Part shown: piece after piece, positions 31,838-43,469 of the stretch
How positions within the stretch are numbered: the first letter of the stretch is position 1
Layout: each line of letters opens with the position of its first letter
Origin: Dermacentor variabilis
Lineage: Eukaryota; Arthropoda; Arachnida; Ixodida; Ixodidae
Assembly: GCF_050947875.1 (NCBI RefSeq)
Contig: NC_134574.1
Coordinates: 152,808,934-152,872,933, forward strand
Direction of reading: 5' to 3'
DNA length: 64,000 nt
Notes under the pieces: model-generated
What the model saw: only the letters and a program-made list of their open reading frames with translations
What the model was told of the DNA's origin: nothing
Databases searched by the model: none
Program-made: the position numbers and the translations under genes

Positions 31838-33242
31838 TTAAATATCCAAGGAGCGATGAGAGTTGTAGGGCTTGAGTCGGGTGACGTGGACAATGTCAGT
31901 GGTTGTCACAGCGGAGGATGTAGTGGGCGGGGCTAGAACGATTTCATAGGTGACATCGGTCACTTGGTGGCGCATGCGATATGGGCTTGTGTAGCAGGAA
32001 AGCAGTTTTTCACATAGGCCAAATTCACGCGATGGTGACCAAAGAAACACGAGGGTGCCAGGCACAAAATGGACATCACGGTGACGAAGGTCGTAGCGTT
32101 GCTTCTGTTTGTCTTGAGACACTTGTAGACGAACGCGCAAGTAGGCGAACATGGTCAGCATGGGCGATTACATCACGGGCATAATCGCTAATTGAAGCTG
32201 TGGCGGGCGGAAGCACAGTGCCCAGTGGTAGCGTCGGTTCGCTGCCATACAAGAGGTAAAACGGGGAAAAGCCAGCAGTTTCGAGACAGGAAGAGTTGTA
32301 CGCAAAGGTAATGTAAGGTAGAGCCAGGTCCCAGTCACGGTGATCGTCTGAAACGTATTTGAATAACATGTTTCTAAGGGTGTGGTTCAAACGCTTATTG
32401 AGACCGTTCGTTTGGACGTGGTAGGAGTTGGTAAATTTATGCTGTATTGAGCAGGCACGCATGATGTCGTCGATTACTTTGATCAAAAACGTACGGCCAC
32501 GGTCTGTTAGCAATTGACGCGGAGCACGATGCATCAAAATGACATCATGTAGGAGGACGTCCGCAACATCAGTTGCGCAACTGGTCGGAAGGGCACGGGT
32601 TACGGCGTAGCGGGTCGCGCAGTCCGCCGCGACTGCAACGCACTTGTTTCCCGATGTAGATTCCGGAAATGGGCCGAGAAGGCCTAAGCCGACACGATGA
32701 AAGGGCTTGGCAGGGATTTCGAGTGGCTGCACGTAACCAGCGGGGGGCTGGGAAGGCTTCTTGCGTCGTTGGCGAAGTTCACAAGCGGCGACGTAACGTC
32801 GTACGGAATATGCAAGGCCCAGCCAGAAAAAACGGTGACGTACACGGTCATAGGTTCGAGATACGCCGAAATGTCCTGCCATTGGTGCGTCGTGAAGCTC
32901 TTCTAGAACGGTGGAGCGGAGGTGTTTATGTATTACAAGTACGAACTCAAAGCGGTCCGGATGAAGGTTACGACGGTACAGATTACCGTCGTGGAGGATG
33001 AAGAGGCGTAGAGCAGCATCGGCCGGAGGGTGTTCAAAACGGTCGGTGAGCGCTCTAATGTAGGCGTCACGGCATTGCTCGACGGCGAAATGAAGCAGCT
33101 CTGATACAGAGAATCCGCAAGAAGCACTGGCAATATTGGAGTAGTCAGAGTCGTCAGCAGGGTAACGCGACAAGCTGTCAGCGTCTTGGTGCAGGCGGCC
33201 AGACTTGTACACCACGGAATATGAAAATTCTTGTAGCCTCAA
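31838..33242 (-). pseudogene. Integrase region (with end of RNase H) of the gypsy element
   Basis: Frame 32076-33242 starts in RNase H (VVYKSGRLHQDADSLSR) and continues into the HHCC region (HDAPMAGHFG; then CELRQRRK where a second Cys is expected). In the catalytic core the first Asp is Gly (VGLGLLGPF; codon at 32682-32684), the second is present (LLTDRGRTF) and Glu is Lys (TNGLNKRLNH). A frameshift near 32100 leads to 31838-32161, with the C-terminal GxxxxR/GPY-like segment (SPYRMRHQV, VTRLKPY). Two of three catalytic residues are lost, so no activity is possible. Confidence 0.85.
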
Positions 33243-33454
33243 AGCCCATCGACCAAGCCGGCCTGTAGGATCCTTTAGCGATGAGATCCAGCAGAGAGCG
33301 TGATGGTCAGTGACTACGGAAAAAGGGCAACAGTAAAGGTAAAGACGGAACTTCGCAACCGCCCAGACAATAGCAAGGCGTTCTCGTTCTGTAATGGAAT
33401 AGTTGCGCTCCGATGGTGCTATAGGTGGCGGCTCGCATAAGCAATAACGCGATC

Positions 33455-34625
33455 CTAGCCACGCTGACGCTGGGCTAAGACGGCACCTGCGCCATAACTG
33501 CTGGCATCTTTACGCGATTCTGTAGGGGCATCAGGGTCGAAGTGAGTGAAAATGGGTGGTGAGGTTAGAATAGTGGCGAGACGAGAGAAGGTGGCGGCTT
33601 CTGCAGTACCCCACGAGAATTGTACGCCTTTCTTCAAAAGATTAGTGAGGGGTCTAGCAATTGTCGCAAAATCTGGAACAAAACGAAGAAAGTACGAGCA
33701 TAGCCCCACAAAACTTCGAACATCTGCGGCTGTCTTCGGAACCGGAAACTCTCGGACATCGCGAGTTTTGTCGGGATCAGACTGGGCTCCGGAAGCATCA
33801 ACGAGATGGCCTAGAAGAGTAATTTGTTGGTGGCCAAACCGACATTTGGACGAGTTACAGCTTCGTCTTTCGAAATACATCGAGTATAATTGTTAGACAC
33901 TCAAGGTTGGTTTCGAACGTTAGCGAGAAGACGATGACGTCGTGGTAGCAGAGGCATGTGGACCATTCGAAACCTTCTAGCAAGGAGTCCATCATGCGCT
34001 AAAAGGTGGCAGGGGCGTTGCATAATCCAAACGGCATTACTTCCAATTGGTATAGGCCATCAGGTGAGATGAACGCGGTTTTTTCTCGGTCCATATCGTC
34101 AACATCAATCTGCCAGTATCCCGAACGAAGATCAATACACGAGAAATAGCTGCAACCGTGCAGGCAGTCAAGGACGTCGTCTATACGTGGGAGCGGCTAG
34201 ACGTCCGTCTTAGTAATGTTGTTCAGATGACGGTAGTCTACACAGACGCACCACGTGCCGTCCTTTTTCTTAACCAACACCACAGGTGACGCCCAGGGAC
34301 TCGAAAAAGGCTGAATGATGTTTTTATCTAGAATTTTGTTGATTTCATATTGAATTACTCGGCGTTCCAACGCAGAAACTCGGTGCGGTCGTCGGTGAAC
34401 AGGCGTAGCATCGCCAGTAAAAATCCGATGCTTGACCGCGAGCGTCTGGCCCAAAGGGCGATCATTGAAGTCGAAAATATCTCGGTAGGAAGATAATACT
34501 TGGCAGAGGACTTCAGCCTGCGCAGAGGACAGGTCCGTCGCAACCATTTTTTTTATGTTGGGATCGGCGCCCGAGGCTGGCACGAGGGGCATGCTAAGTT
34601 CACCAGAACCATCGGCCGCTGCCAC
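33455..34625 (-). pseudogene. Reverse transcriptase and RNase H region of the gypsy element
   Basis: Starts in frame 34197-34625 ([47 protein letters not shown]) and hits TAG; in the same frame the sequence goes on ([25 protein letters not shown]) to another TAG near 34002. The catalytic block reads LCYHDVIVFS, so YxDD has lost one residue. A shifted frame 33455-33880 carries GHLVDASGAQSDPDK, VRSFVGLCSYFLRFV and the start of RNase H (FDPDAPTES; first catalytic Asp not convincingly placed). Confidence 0.85.
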
Positions 34626-35200
34626 GTATTAAAATACCTTGCGGTAGAATTTGCTTTGCCAATCCAAAGTTACAGACAGGCATGCGAGTGTGGTTCACAG
34701 TAATAGTAAGTATAGTGTGAGACACAGTAACGTCATACTGTATTGTAATGTCGGGCAGAGCAGTGACGAGGTACTCGCCATCAGGAACTGGTGGGAAAGA
34801 CAACAGTTCAATGTAGGCTATTGACTTGGGCGGCAGGCGAAGAAAGCCGGTGGGGCCTAAGCGGCAGTGGGGTGCGTCAGAAGGTTCTGCGAGCATCGGC
34901 AACTCAAGGCGAAGGGCACTGGAAGAGCTGTCAATAAGAGCAGAATGCGCGGAGAGAAAATCGAAGCGGACAATGAGATCGTGGGGGCAATAAGCAATTA
35001 CGGTGAAGAGGACAGGAGTGTGGCGGCCAGCGATGCTGACACGTGCCGTACACATGCCGATGATAGGCACAGTACCACCATCCGCAACGCGGACGCGTGC
35101 TGACGCTGGGGTGAGGAGCTTGTTCAGTCATCGTCGGAACGCAGCAGTCACAATAAAAAGATGTGCTCCTTTATCGATGAGTGCCATGACAGGATAGCCG
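34626..35200 (-). pseudogene. Aspartic protease region of the gypsy element
   Basis: Minus frame around 35165-35190 reads ALIDKGAH, i.e. the DTG active site has become DKG (codon at 35170-35172). Downstream, VADGGTVPIIGMCTARVSI and the flap-to-C-terminal part (PHDLIVRFDFLSAHSALID, normally ILGxDFL) follow in an open frame to 34600. A stop lies just after the active site. Confidence 0.75.
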
Positions 35201-35305
35201 TCAACGTCAACGTCAAGAAAGTTTTGGTTCGTAGGTAACGTGAGCAGAGGATTCGAGGGTATGGTCGACAACGCAGCTTCACCTCCAGAAGCTGCAGTGC
35301 CTAGT

Positions 35306-36476
35306 TTACCGGCTGGATCCGGGAGGCGATAAGCGGCGAAGAGCAGCGACGGGGTTGGGGCGAGCAGCTGTAGCGAAGGTTCGGAGCAGGAGCATCAGCG
35401 GAAGTGAGTTCATGGCGGGTGGTATAGGGATCACAAGGTCCAAAGGTCCGGGAATAAGCGGCGGCGTATGTCCGAGGAGGCGGTGGCCATTGGTTGCGGC
35501 AGTGACGAGCGACGGGGCCGATGCGACAGTAGTGGAAGCAGATCGGCCTGTCATCAGGGGTACGCCATTCGGACGTGTGCGGCGAGTTGTAGCAGAAAAG
35601 GACTGCCAGGGACGAGGAGGGCCGCTAGTGAACGGGAGAACGCTGGGCTGAGACGTCGAACACACGGTGTTCAGACCCATGTTCTCAAGTTCTTGTCTGA
35701 CGACGGCCTGAATCATCGCAACGGTGGTTGCTGGCGGATCGGGAGGCGTCGTGGAGAAAGCTGGCAAACAGGCGGCCTCGAGTTCGCGGCGGGCAATACG
35801 GGTGACGTCGTCACATCTGACGCGGTCGACCCTCACATGTCAACGTAGCAGCAGTGTCGGGTAGCCGCGTAATGTGCGTGGTGGGAGATAGGGCGGCTCT
35901 TAGCTTGCTCAAGGCGACGGCATTCTTTTATGATGGCGTCGATAGTCGAGACGTTGCCGAAAACAAGCAAAATGAAAGCGTCGTCGGCGATGCCTTTTAA
36001 CACATGTGCCGCTTTATCTGCTTCGGACATAATATCGTCAGCTTTGTTGCATAGAGCCAAGACGTCGAGGATGTAGGAAACGTACGGCTCTGTAGATGAT
36101 TGAACATGAGACGCAAGAGCCTTTCCGCGGCAACCTTGCGCCCAATGGCGTCGTCGAACAGTTCCCGTAGCCTTTCTTTGAAACTGTCCCAACTGGTTGT
36201 CTCGTCGACATGCGTTTGGTGCCACACGCGTGGGGTGCCGCCGAGATAAAAGATAACATAGGCGAGCATAATCGTTGAGTCCTTCCTGTTATTAGCACTG
36301 GCGTGTTCATAGAGCTTTATGCAATCGTCAACATCCTCTCCCTCCAGGCCAGAGAACACATCTGGGTCGCGATGTGGGGCAACCGTGACGATTGGGGCAG
36401 TCGGACAAGCCGAAGCCGTTGCAGAGGCGGGCTCGTCACCGGGGTGGCATGGTGACAAGCTCGATGTGCCGGCCAC
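35306..36476 (-). pseudogene. Gag region of the gypsy element
   Basis: Frame 35997-36476 starts MAGTSSLSPCHP and has DPDVFSGLEGEDVDDC, NRKDSTIMLAYVIFYLGG and WDSFKERLRELF, a typical Ty3/gypsy capsid plan. A frameshift near 36100 moves to 35833-36225, and another frame (35306-35836) covers a Pro/Thr/Ser-rich part. A CCHC zinc knuckle was not found. Confidence 0.75.
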
Positions 36477-36522
36477 ATTGAAGTTCTGTGGTGAGGACGG
36501 AGATCGCTAACCTCCACCAGAA

Positions 36523-36690
36523 TTTTATGGGTGGAAAGACACAGACGAAAGAGGCTATTTACAGGCTATTTACATTGCAGCCAGGCAGCCAGGCCGACAC
36601 TCGCTCACGCCAAGGGCACGGACCAACTTCATCGTCGTTCTCGCGGCGGCTCGTCTCTTGAGCGTGGCTCGATGATATCGTAATAATTTG
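36523..36690 (-). repeat. 5' LTR of the minus-strand gypsy element
   Basis: Aligned without gaps to 31626-31793. On the minus strand the inner border is followed by TTCTGGTGGAGGTTAGCG, a candidate primer-binding site starting TGG three bases in. The outer terminus (minus-strand CAAATTATTACG) is mutated. Confidence 0.7.
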
Positions 36691-36699
36691 TTCTGCTTT

Positions 36700-37540
36700 T
36701 TTTTTAAATACCGTATTGAACGCAGCTGCCAACGCTCCCGTCTTTTCTACACGATTAGTTTGAGCGGCATTTTATGCTCGGCTTCTGCAGCGTGCGAGGC
36801 TACTCAAAGGGCGCCTGTTCATTTGAAGTAGTGTGGAGGTTTAGTTACGTGTAGTTGGAACTTTTGGACAAATTTTCGGAAGCATTACGGCACACCAATT
36901 CATGTCTGGTGGCGGGGTAAGCAAGTTCAGACAATACCAGTCATTCTATGGGCTCTTCACAAGGGGTGCACAGTTCAGGCCACGCGGCTTTGAAAACAAA
37001 ACAGGAACGAGATAGGTAAGACGTAAATAAGACATAACGGGCCTCGTTTTTTTTCCTTTAATCAAGGTGTCTCACCTTTCCGCAGGTGCATTCCTGGACG
37101 CGAACGTATCACCTCTTAATCTATATCCATTGAACGCATTCTGTAGGGAAGACGAAGCTTAAAGTGTTCTTTTTTTCTTGTGAGCGCCATTTAACGGTAA
37201 TCATATATACATTTAACGCATTAGCATATGTGGGGCCATATAACGTAAAACTATTCCACTCTCTTTTATTACTATTTCTTGACCTCAAATTTACGTAACC
37301 GACGACACAAGCATCGGGCGGTGACTCGCAGTGTCGTATGAACAGGTCAATTAAACGCTTTTCTCCTTATAGGAGCTCACATTTGCTTGCTTTCAAAGCG
37401 AACAGCGTGATCTTACTTCACAGGTTTTTCTTATCTAATTGGCTGGCGAGAGGGGAGGAGCGCGCAGAAGTTGAGAGGGTTTCAGTAGTGCCGCGCAAGC
37501 GCAGTGGAAGTAGATGACCTGAGGAGGAATGCGGTGCCGG
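36700..37540. other. No recognisable gene
   Basis: Frames are short; no motif or repeat recognised. Confidence 0.4.
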
Positions 37541-37759
37541 CGTGTGCGATTGGCCCGCTTCTTCTTGCTTAGCTTTCGGTGTCTGGTGGAAAATTGAGCC
37601 GGTGTGCAACGGAAGGGTAAAAAATGCAACTGAGATGGCTCCTAGGCCAATAAAATTTGGCGAAGCTATGTCGTGTGCGTGGCGAAAGTGCTCGACAACG
37701 CTTTACTGTGAAGCAAAGGTTTTTTATGCCGAGCCTCTCTGCTCGCACACCGAGATCTG

Positions 37760-38176
37760 CAAGCATAATTGGATATCAAGAAGACTTCTGCTTTTGCCGC
37801 ACTCCTCGCTGCGCAGGGCCCAGGCACTCACTCTCAGACTTCTACAAACAAGCACTTACCCGAGCCCCGCGGCACTGCACACAATGTACCCCGAACGGTT
37901 CCCAAGCCCGGACTGCCCTCTGTGTGGTGGTTATGCGGTCTTCGCGCATGTCCTGTGGGACTGCGTCTCTGCCGGTCCCCCTTTCACCCAAGAGGAAATG
38001 ATGAAGCTCATTAGGGCCCAGGACCAGACCTCTCAAATCTTGGCAGTCCAAAGGGCCGGCGAGAGGACCGTCAGGTTTCACCTGATGATCCCTGAGTGGG
38101 CCTAGCCAGGTGAAATTGAGTTTACTCGCGTCTATTGTGGGCCGAATAAAGTTGTTTCACTCACTCATTCACTCAC
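37760..38176 (+). pseudogene. 5'-truncated LINE 3' end
   Basis: The open frame ending at 38105 carries LRRAQALTLRLLQTSTYPSP, MYPERFPSPDCPLCGG and HVLWDC, the Cys/His C-terminal tail of a LINE ORF2. It is followed by a short 3' UTR with AATAAAGTTGTTTCAC and a (TCAC)n-type tail at 38157-38176. The point of truncation is uncertain; the frame extends upstream to 37542 without recognisable sequence. Confidence 0.65.
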
Positions 38177-38329
38177 GCAGACACAAATGAATCCATTGTC
38201 CCCAGCAGCTCCTATAGCCCGTGGTAAAGTGATAGGTAGACAGCTATCTTCTATTCATTTCAGAGCGCGACACTCTGCGGCCGTTCCAAAAGAAGATTTC
38301 AATTTTTTGTTTCGCATGATAACTCAATT

Positions 38330-38650
38330 TTTAATACGTACACGTCGCTGTGATGCGGTAAGTTTTCGTGGTTTTGTGGCGCCACGTGACAGACAGGCGA
38401 AGTAGGCGCAGCCCAAAAACTTTTGATGAAGTGTGGAGGGCTGATGGTGAAAACGCGTAGAATCGGAAATCATTATGTTTTTGTTCGGTTTAATCGTGCA
38501 TAGTTATTCTGTACGTAGCATTCAGATGAGAAGCTTTCGCTGTTTTTCTGACGTCGCGTGACAGACAAGCGAATTGGGGGTGTTTCAAATGGAAAAGGTT
38601 TGGCCAATCGTGGAAGGCTGATTGCAAAGTGGAATAGAAAAGTTTGGAAT
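38330..38650 (+). repeat. Diverged tandem duplication, about 165-bp unit
   Basis: TTTTCGTGGTTTTGTGGCGCCACGTGACAGACAGGCGAA recurs as TTTCGCTGTTTTTCTGACG, CGCGTGACAGAC and AAGCGAA about 165 bases on, and GTGTGGAGGGCTGATGG recurs as CGTGGAAGGCTGATTGC. Order and orientation are conserved. Noncoding. Confidence 0.5.
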
Positions 38651-39040
38651 AGCTTTACGTCATAGCGCCACTGTTTTCATGGAGCGCGCACTATAATTCC
38701 CGGCTAAGTGTATTTTATCGTACCTTAAACACAATATTGTCGCGGTTCACTAAGAACGCGGGCTTTAATTGGGAGAAGTCGTCTTTTCGTGCTCTATATC
38801 AGCACACACGAGAATTGGGAACGCCGACTCCTTCTATCGAACCTACGCGCACTAACGAGCAGATCGGCCTTGTCGACACCATACTGGCTCGATGTAGGTG
38901 GGCACGCTGCAATGTCTTCAGCCAGCCTGCACCCCAAAGAACATCGCGCTTCGCGCTGCACGAACCTGTAATTTGTAATGAGGAAACAGGAATAAAGGAA
39001 GTGGGAACAATGACACAGAGATGTGGCGTTATTTATTTAC

Positions 39041-39079
<39 letters not shown>

Positions 39080-40080
39080 CTTATTTATTTATTGTTATGT
39101 CCTTGTTATCTCGCTTTCCGTATTTTTTTTTTTTTTTTGCACGTTCGATAGTGTGAAACGAATCTTAACCAACCCGTCCGTACCACCATCTTGTTTCTAT
39201 ATGAACGTGATCTTCTCTGTCTTTTCTTTTTTTTAGTTTTCTTTTTGTACAGACGCTCAGTGCGCTGACATTGAACGAACTTTTTTTCTCTGCGCTGACT
39301 TCTGAAAAGTTCATTCGAGAAACATTAATAAAAATTTCCGCATAAAATTTCTTGAATGTCAGCGCTGCGTGCGTCATACCTGGCCCGTGTAGTCGTCCTC
39401 ATGCTATACCTGACAGTCAACGACCGCCAACAGGCCCAACTTCGCAGGTGTACGCCATTGCCAAGGGTGCGTACATCTTTCGAATAAAGTTGAAAGGTCT
39501 TTTGGGGCACATGCAGTGTCACTCACTCGAGACAAGGTGTGCTGCCGCTTAAAGGGTGACAAGACAGTGACGCAGACGTTGGCTGTGCAATTTACGCCAC
39601 CAATCTGCTTCCCACGCGGTGGTTTATGATAGCAATAAGCAGGCGCAGCAGCAGCATACCCGGCTAAATGTTACGATCGTTTGTCCGCGGAGCGTTTGAC
39701 AGCACTGCAATCATAGCGCGCAGGCGGACATGTCAGGTGCAATCTTTTTGTATTTGGCGGGCATCTGCAGTAAGCGGGAAAACACTAATTCCTAATAGAT
39801 AGATAGAAACTGTCTAATCGGACGCTTGGCTAAGCGCACTGCGACTTTCTTATTGGAATGTTTTCCGAAATTCATTCCTTGAGAAGTTGGTTATTAAATC
39901 TTGACTAACTAGGCACTTAAGCAAAATACAAAACATAGTGTGACTAACTCCACACAATAGTCAGCAGCATGCAGTTAGTCGCGTCTTCTCAGAGTGCATC
40001 GGCACATCTTTAAACTCTGGATGGTGTTAGCGGCCACACTTTGTGTGTGTTTGTGTATATATATATTCTAAAGAAACAGG
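38650..40080. other. No recognisable gene; contains an (ATTT)n tract
   Basis: 39029-39093 is an almost pure ATTT microsatellite, followed by a T17 run at 39123-39139. Frames through it are spurious. Nothing else recognised. Confidence 0.5.
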
Positions 40081-40429
40081 CAATCGGCCATCATCACTCT
40101 TCGTCATCAGAAACTTCTTCGTCATCACTCCCTCGCGCTTGCTGTCCCAGCGCCCGAGGCCAAGTGCCGCTTTTCTTCTTCGTTACACTCGGCCACGCTG
40201 CCGCAAACGGCTCTGGGAATGAGCAGTGGCCGAATATGGCTCTGGCGGGGACGGCATTGGCCGTTTCGGGACGGTCGCTGTTGTGAAAGCGCGCCAGACG
40301 GTCCCGGACATTTAGCAGCTGCCGGCCTCATCGACGTCGCGTGCACAAGCAGCGACACCGTCTGCTCACTCGTCGGGTGCATCTTCGCAGAGGCGCCGCG
40401 GACGAACTTGCTTCGCAGATGCACTCAGC

Positions 40430-40760
40430 GAAATATCGCGTGCCGTCGACTGATCCATGCACGACGATGGGACGAAAGGCCAGTTCCTGGCCACCGTGTC
40501 GTGGGCAGCTGCAAGAGCGCTGTTGCTGCGCGCCGGTACGTGATCGGAGTCCAAACAGGGTAAAATTGCGCCTGCGACAAAACGCGCCGTCTCTTGCGCG
40601 TCTGATAAGGAAACTTGGGCCGCGCGTGACGGTCTTCGATAACGATCATCTCAGCTGTGTTGGTCGCTTCGGCTTCCCTGCAGGAAGGAACGAGATGTCG
40701 TCGAGCATGGCGCGAAGGGCCGTGCTTTTTTCGCCGAGCATGCCGTATTCTTTGGGCTGG
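40430..40760 (-). repeat. Coding-like duplicated repeat, copy 1
   Basis: Shares blocks with 43950-44210 in the same order: CCATGCACGA, a TTCCTGG/ACC block, GCTGCAAGAGCGCTGTTG, CTCTTGCGCGTCTGATA, ACTTGG, GATAACGATCATCTC, CTTCGGCTTCC and CGAAGGGCCGTGCTTT. On the minus strand the matching translation is ARSNSALAAAHDTVARNWP here and GNNSALAVVLDKVTRNCP in copy 2, so protein-level similarity is retained. Probably a degenerate retroelement segment; family not identified. Confidence 0.45.
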
Positions 40761-40846
40761 CCTGTCTGGCAGTGCCCGCCCTCTGCTACGGAGTGGCGCT
40801 GCTCGCGATGACGCACTACAAAGTCTTCCAGTACGACATCTTTGAA
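40684..40846 (+). CDS. Membrane-protein exon, possible HHAT/Rasp-like MBOAT acyltransferase
   Basis: An open stretch follows a good 3' splice site (CTTCCCTGCAG) and ends at GAA then GTGAGT. The frame encodes a hydrophobic segment FFGLACLAVPALCYGVALL followed by AMTHYKVFQYDIFE. Position and character fit an N-terminal transmembrane helix of an MBOAT protein. Its 5' part overlaps the duplicated repeat, so the true exon start is uncertain. Neighbouring exons at 41658 and 42339 support a plus-strand gene here. HHAT-type enzymes are ER membrane acyltransferases that palmitoylate Hedgehog ligands; assignment is by pattern only. Confidence 0.35.
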
Positions 40847-41657
40847 GTGAGTTGCGAACGAGTGTAGCGTAAGGCAACGAGAAAAACCCCGCTCTCATTC
40901 GATGAATTTCACGTGAAACTAAGAAGCAAAGTACCACAAAAGCACCAGCGATGCCTAAACAAACAATCTTCCTACGTTACGCACATTTCGTTCAGATGAA
41001 CCACAGCGACGGCAGTCCTCTCATCTATTTTCATGCATGATTTGTCGTCTGGAGTGTGGAAGTACAGCCCATTTGTCTGCGGCTGCAGTGGTTTCCCGAC
41101 AATCACACTTACCACTAAGGGTGGATGGGCTAAGGGGCGGGACGCGCCTAAGGCCGAGAAATCGAGGAAATAAGAGGTCATATACGCACACATGAAGCAA
41201 ACGTTGGAAAACTATAGCCAAATTTACTTTCTTTACTCGCGCTATGTTCGGCGAAACTGGAACGCACTGGTCCTCATGTGCTCGCTTGTATGTACAATGC
41301 ACATCTGCCCGGTTTGACAGGATATCCGGAGTTGCCTTTTTCGACAACTGTTCATGAACCAATAAGTTTTCTTCAGTCAGGTAACCCGCGACGTGCGACA
41401 TTCATACATCTACAACACACTGAACTGCTTGTCACTGCAGAGTGATTTTTTTAAATATCTGTATTTTAGAGCTGCTAGAGCGATAAAAGAAAAGAACGTA
41501 CCTAACTGCCTGGCAGAGTTGGAAACAAGGAGTTATGTCTGCCGTAATGCAACGTACGAAAGCATTTTCCTAGGTTCTTGGCTATGTTAAGGGGCAGAGA
41601 AACGTTCTCCCTCGCCTGCAGGGCGTTTACCAATGGCATGGCAGAAGCACCTGCTAG

Positions 41658-41861
41658 CTCACAGTGGTGGCTTTCGACTGGATAGCGTTGCAGTGCCTGA
41701 GCTTCTGTATGGACTTCATCTGGCTGAGCGAAGGGGCTGGTTCAGAAAACACGGAAAGACAGCGCCGCATGCCCGATTACTGGAAGACACTAGCATATAC
41801 CATGTACCTGCCTCCAACGCTAAAGGGAGCTGTGCAGAACAAAGATGACTTCAATGCATCG
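41658..41861 (+). CDS. HHAT/Rasp-like MBOAT acyltransferase exon
   Basis: Open for 68 codons after an AG (CTGCTAG or the CTCACAG seven bases further) and ending at TCG before GTATGC (phase 0). It reads FDWIALQCLSFCMDFIW, a polar loop, then YWKTLAYTMYLPPTLKG and KDDFNAS. The pattern SF-x-(M/L)-(D/E)-x2-W ... W-x2-LAY-x2-Y-x-P-x4-G-x6-F matches the corresponding segment of Hedgehog acyltransferases as I recall it. An alternative frame through the same DNA (ATG at 41633) is less convincing because it lacks family resemblance. Confidence 0.5.
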
Positions 41862-42338
41862 GTATGCGCGTTGCCCTTTGTTTCCTTTATAGCACAGCGG
41901 AGATTGACTAGCACAGACCTTCATCGGAACGTATGTCGCAACGCGTGTAGGCGCTGGTGGCGACCTCTTGCGGAATCGGGATCAACTATGACGCGCAAGT
42001 GCTATTGTTTTGAGCGGCTGTTTTCTAAGTGAAAAAACACAAATATCTTTCCGATGATTATACGCCGCTGTAGAAACGTTTGTGCATCAAACAAGTGCAA
42101 TACATTGAGCATAGACGAAACAAGTTCGGCAAGCTCTGCCGCCGACAGTGATACTTCCCGCATCTACGTCTTGCTAGGCCACATCAGTACGTGTCCTCTG
42201 TTCGAAGCGATATTATCTTTTACTATGTTGCTGTGAGGTCGACCTCTTAAAGCCTCCGTCGTTAAGCGAAGGAATGTAAGGTGAAACTGGGTTATAGTAA
42301 ACAGCACATCTGAAATAATAGCTTGGATTACGTTTCAG

Positions 42339-42376
42339 TTGAGCATGCCGGACAACGATGTTAAGGACGCAATCAG
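42339..42376 (+). CDS. Small exon continuing the HHAT-like gene
   Basis: Bounded by ACGTTTCAG and GTGAGT, both strong splice signals. Starting in phase 0 it continues the previous exon with LSMPDNDVKDAIR and leaves in phase 2. In HHAT the segment after the conserved SEF/DDF is a short polar helix, which fits. Later exons were not found, so they lie beyond recognisable sequence or outside the window. Confidence 0.4.
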
Positions 42377-42399
42377 GTGAGTATGTTTATGCAACGAAA

Positions 42400-43460
42400 C
42401 AAAAAAGGCGCTTATAAAACGGATCGTTTGACTTCTGCTGGTGCTGACGCATTGCAAGGCGATGTTTTCTCTTTATTACCTTAACACACAGAATCAAGTG
42501 TCGACGCCATTGTGGGCCCACAGTTGTGACAATCGTAGGCCATCGGAAAACGTGCTCACGAAAGGCGACTTCTTTCCCGCCAACTCCGATGATACGTGTG
42601 ACGTTAACGCAAAACGGATTGACGTAGAAATAAAGTTCAGGTGAAGTCGTCGAACTCTTGATTTCAAATGAAGTTGACATTTTATCTAATAGGAACGCTA
42701 GCAGTAAGCATACCTGTCAAATGCCTAATATCAAAGGGTGCGTAAAATATTTTTGCAACGGATCATTAGAATCACCTTAGGCTAGTCAAATGCTTGGCAC
42801 TGTACAATGTATCACCTGTGTACCCCTAGCACTATAACGCTCACGATACTTAGCAAATCTCAAAATTTTTACGAGAGTGCCTTGCACCACGATACCAAAG
42901 TTCTTTTTGCATCAGTGGTTAAATATTGTGAAGTTTTAAGGAAAATGAACCTATCTCAACACATTCAACGCTTATTATTACCTATGCTGATTCCCTTAAA
43001 ATTAGTAAGCGCTGGTATTAAAACTACGTTTCACACCTCGAACCCTTTCATGTTGTCACTCCTACAGCAATAGTACAGAATGTTGGGCGAGTTGGTGGAA
43101 GTTCATATTAAGCAAGCGTCAGAGCTGTCAGTGCTTGCGTTGTAATCCTCTTTTCTTCATCCACGTCTAGGTAGCCCTGCTGCTTGTCAAACGTGAACGT
43201 TCTTACTGCATTCAGGGGGCTTCAACGATATTTTCTACATCATAAACACAAGAAGAAATAATAGCAACAAAACGTTTACAACGTTGCAGAAATAGGCATG
43301 TTTCCTTACAGGGTGCTTTGAGGCTTACTTCTTCAGCTATTGCGAACAAGAATATAGAGCGAGACGCGAGTCTACACGAAATGATTTGTATGTTGTGGGG
43401 TGTTTGCGTTAGGTGTCGTAAGTAAAGTGTCGTATGCCGTATGTTCTTTGCGTTAAAATT
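42400..43460. other. No recognisable gene; probably intronic
   Basis: AT-rich; short frames only. If the HHAT-like gene is real this would be its next intron. Confidence 0.35.
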
Positions 43461-43469
43461 GGGAAATAT

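Larger units (their letters stand above)
31626..36690 (-). mobile_element. Old Ty3/gypsy LTR retrotransposon, minus strand, degenerate
   Basis: Two 168-bp LTRs (31626-31793 and 36523-36690) flank about 4.7 kb with gag, PR, RT, RNase H and integrase in the canonical Ty3/gypsy order. LTRs differ at roughly 22 of 168 sites. The outer end of the 5' LTR has lost the TG terminus and no target duplication is visible. A G17 run on the element's sense strand (31794-31810) serves as polypurine tract. Catalytic residues in PR, RT and IN are changed and frames are broken, so it is dead. Confidence 0.88.
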
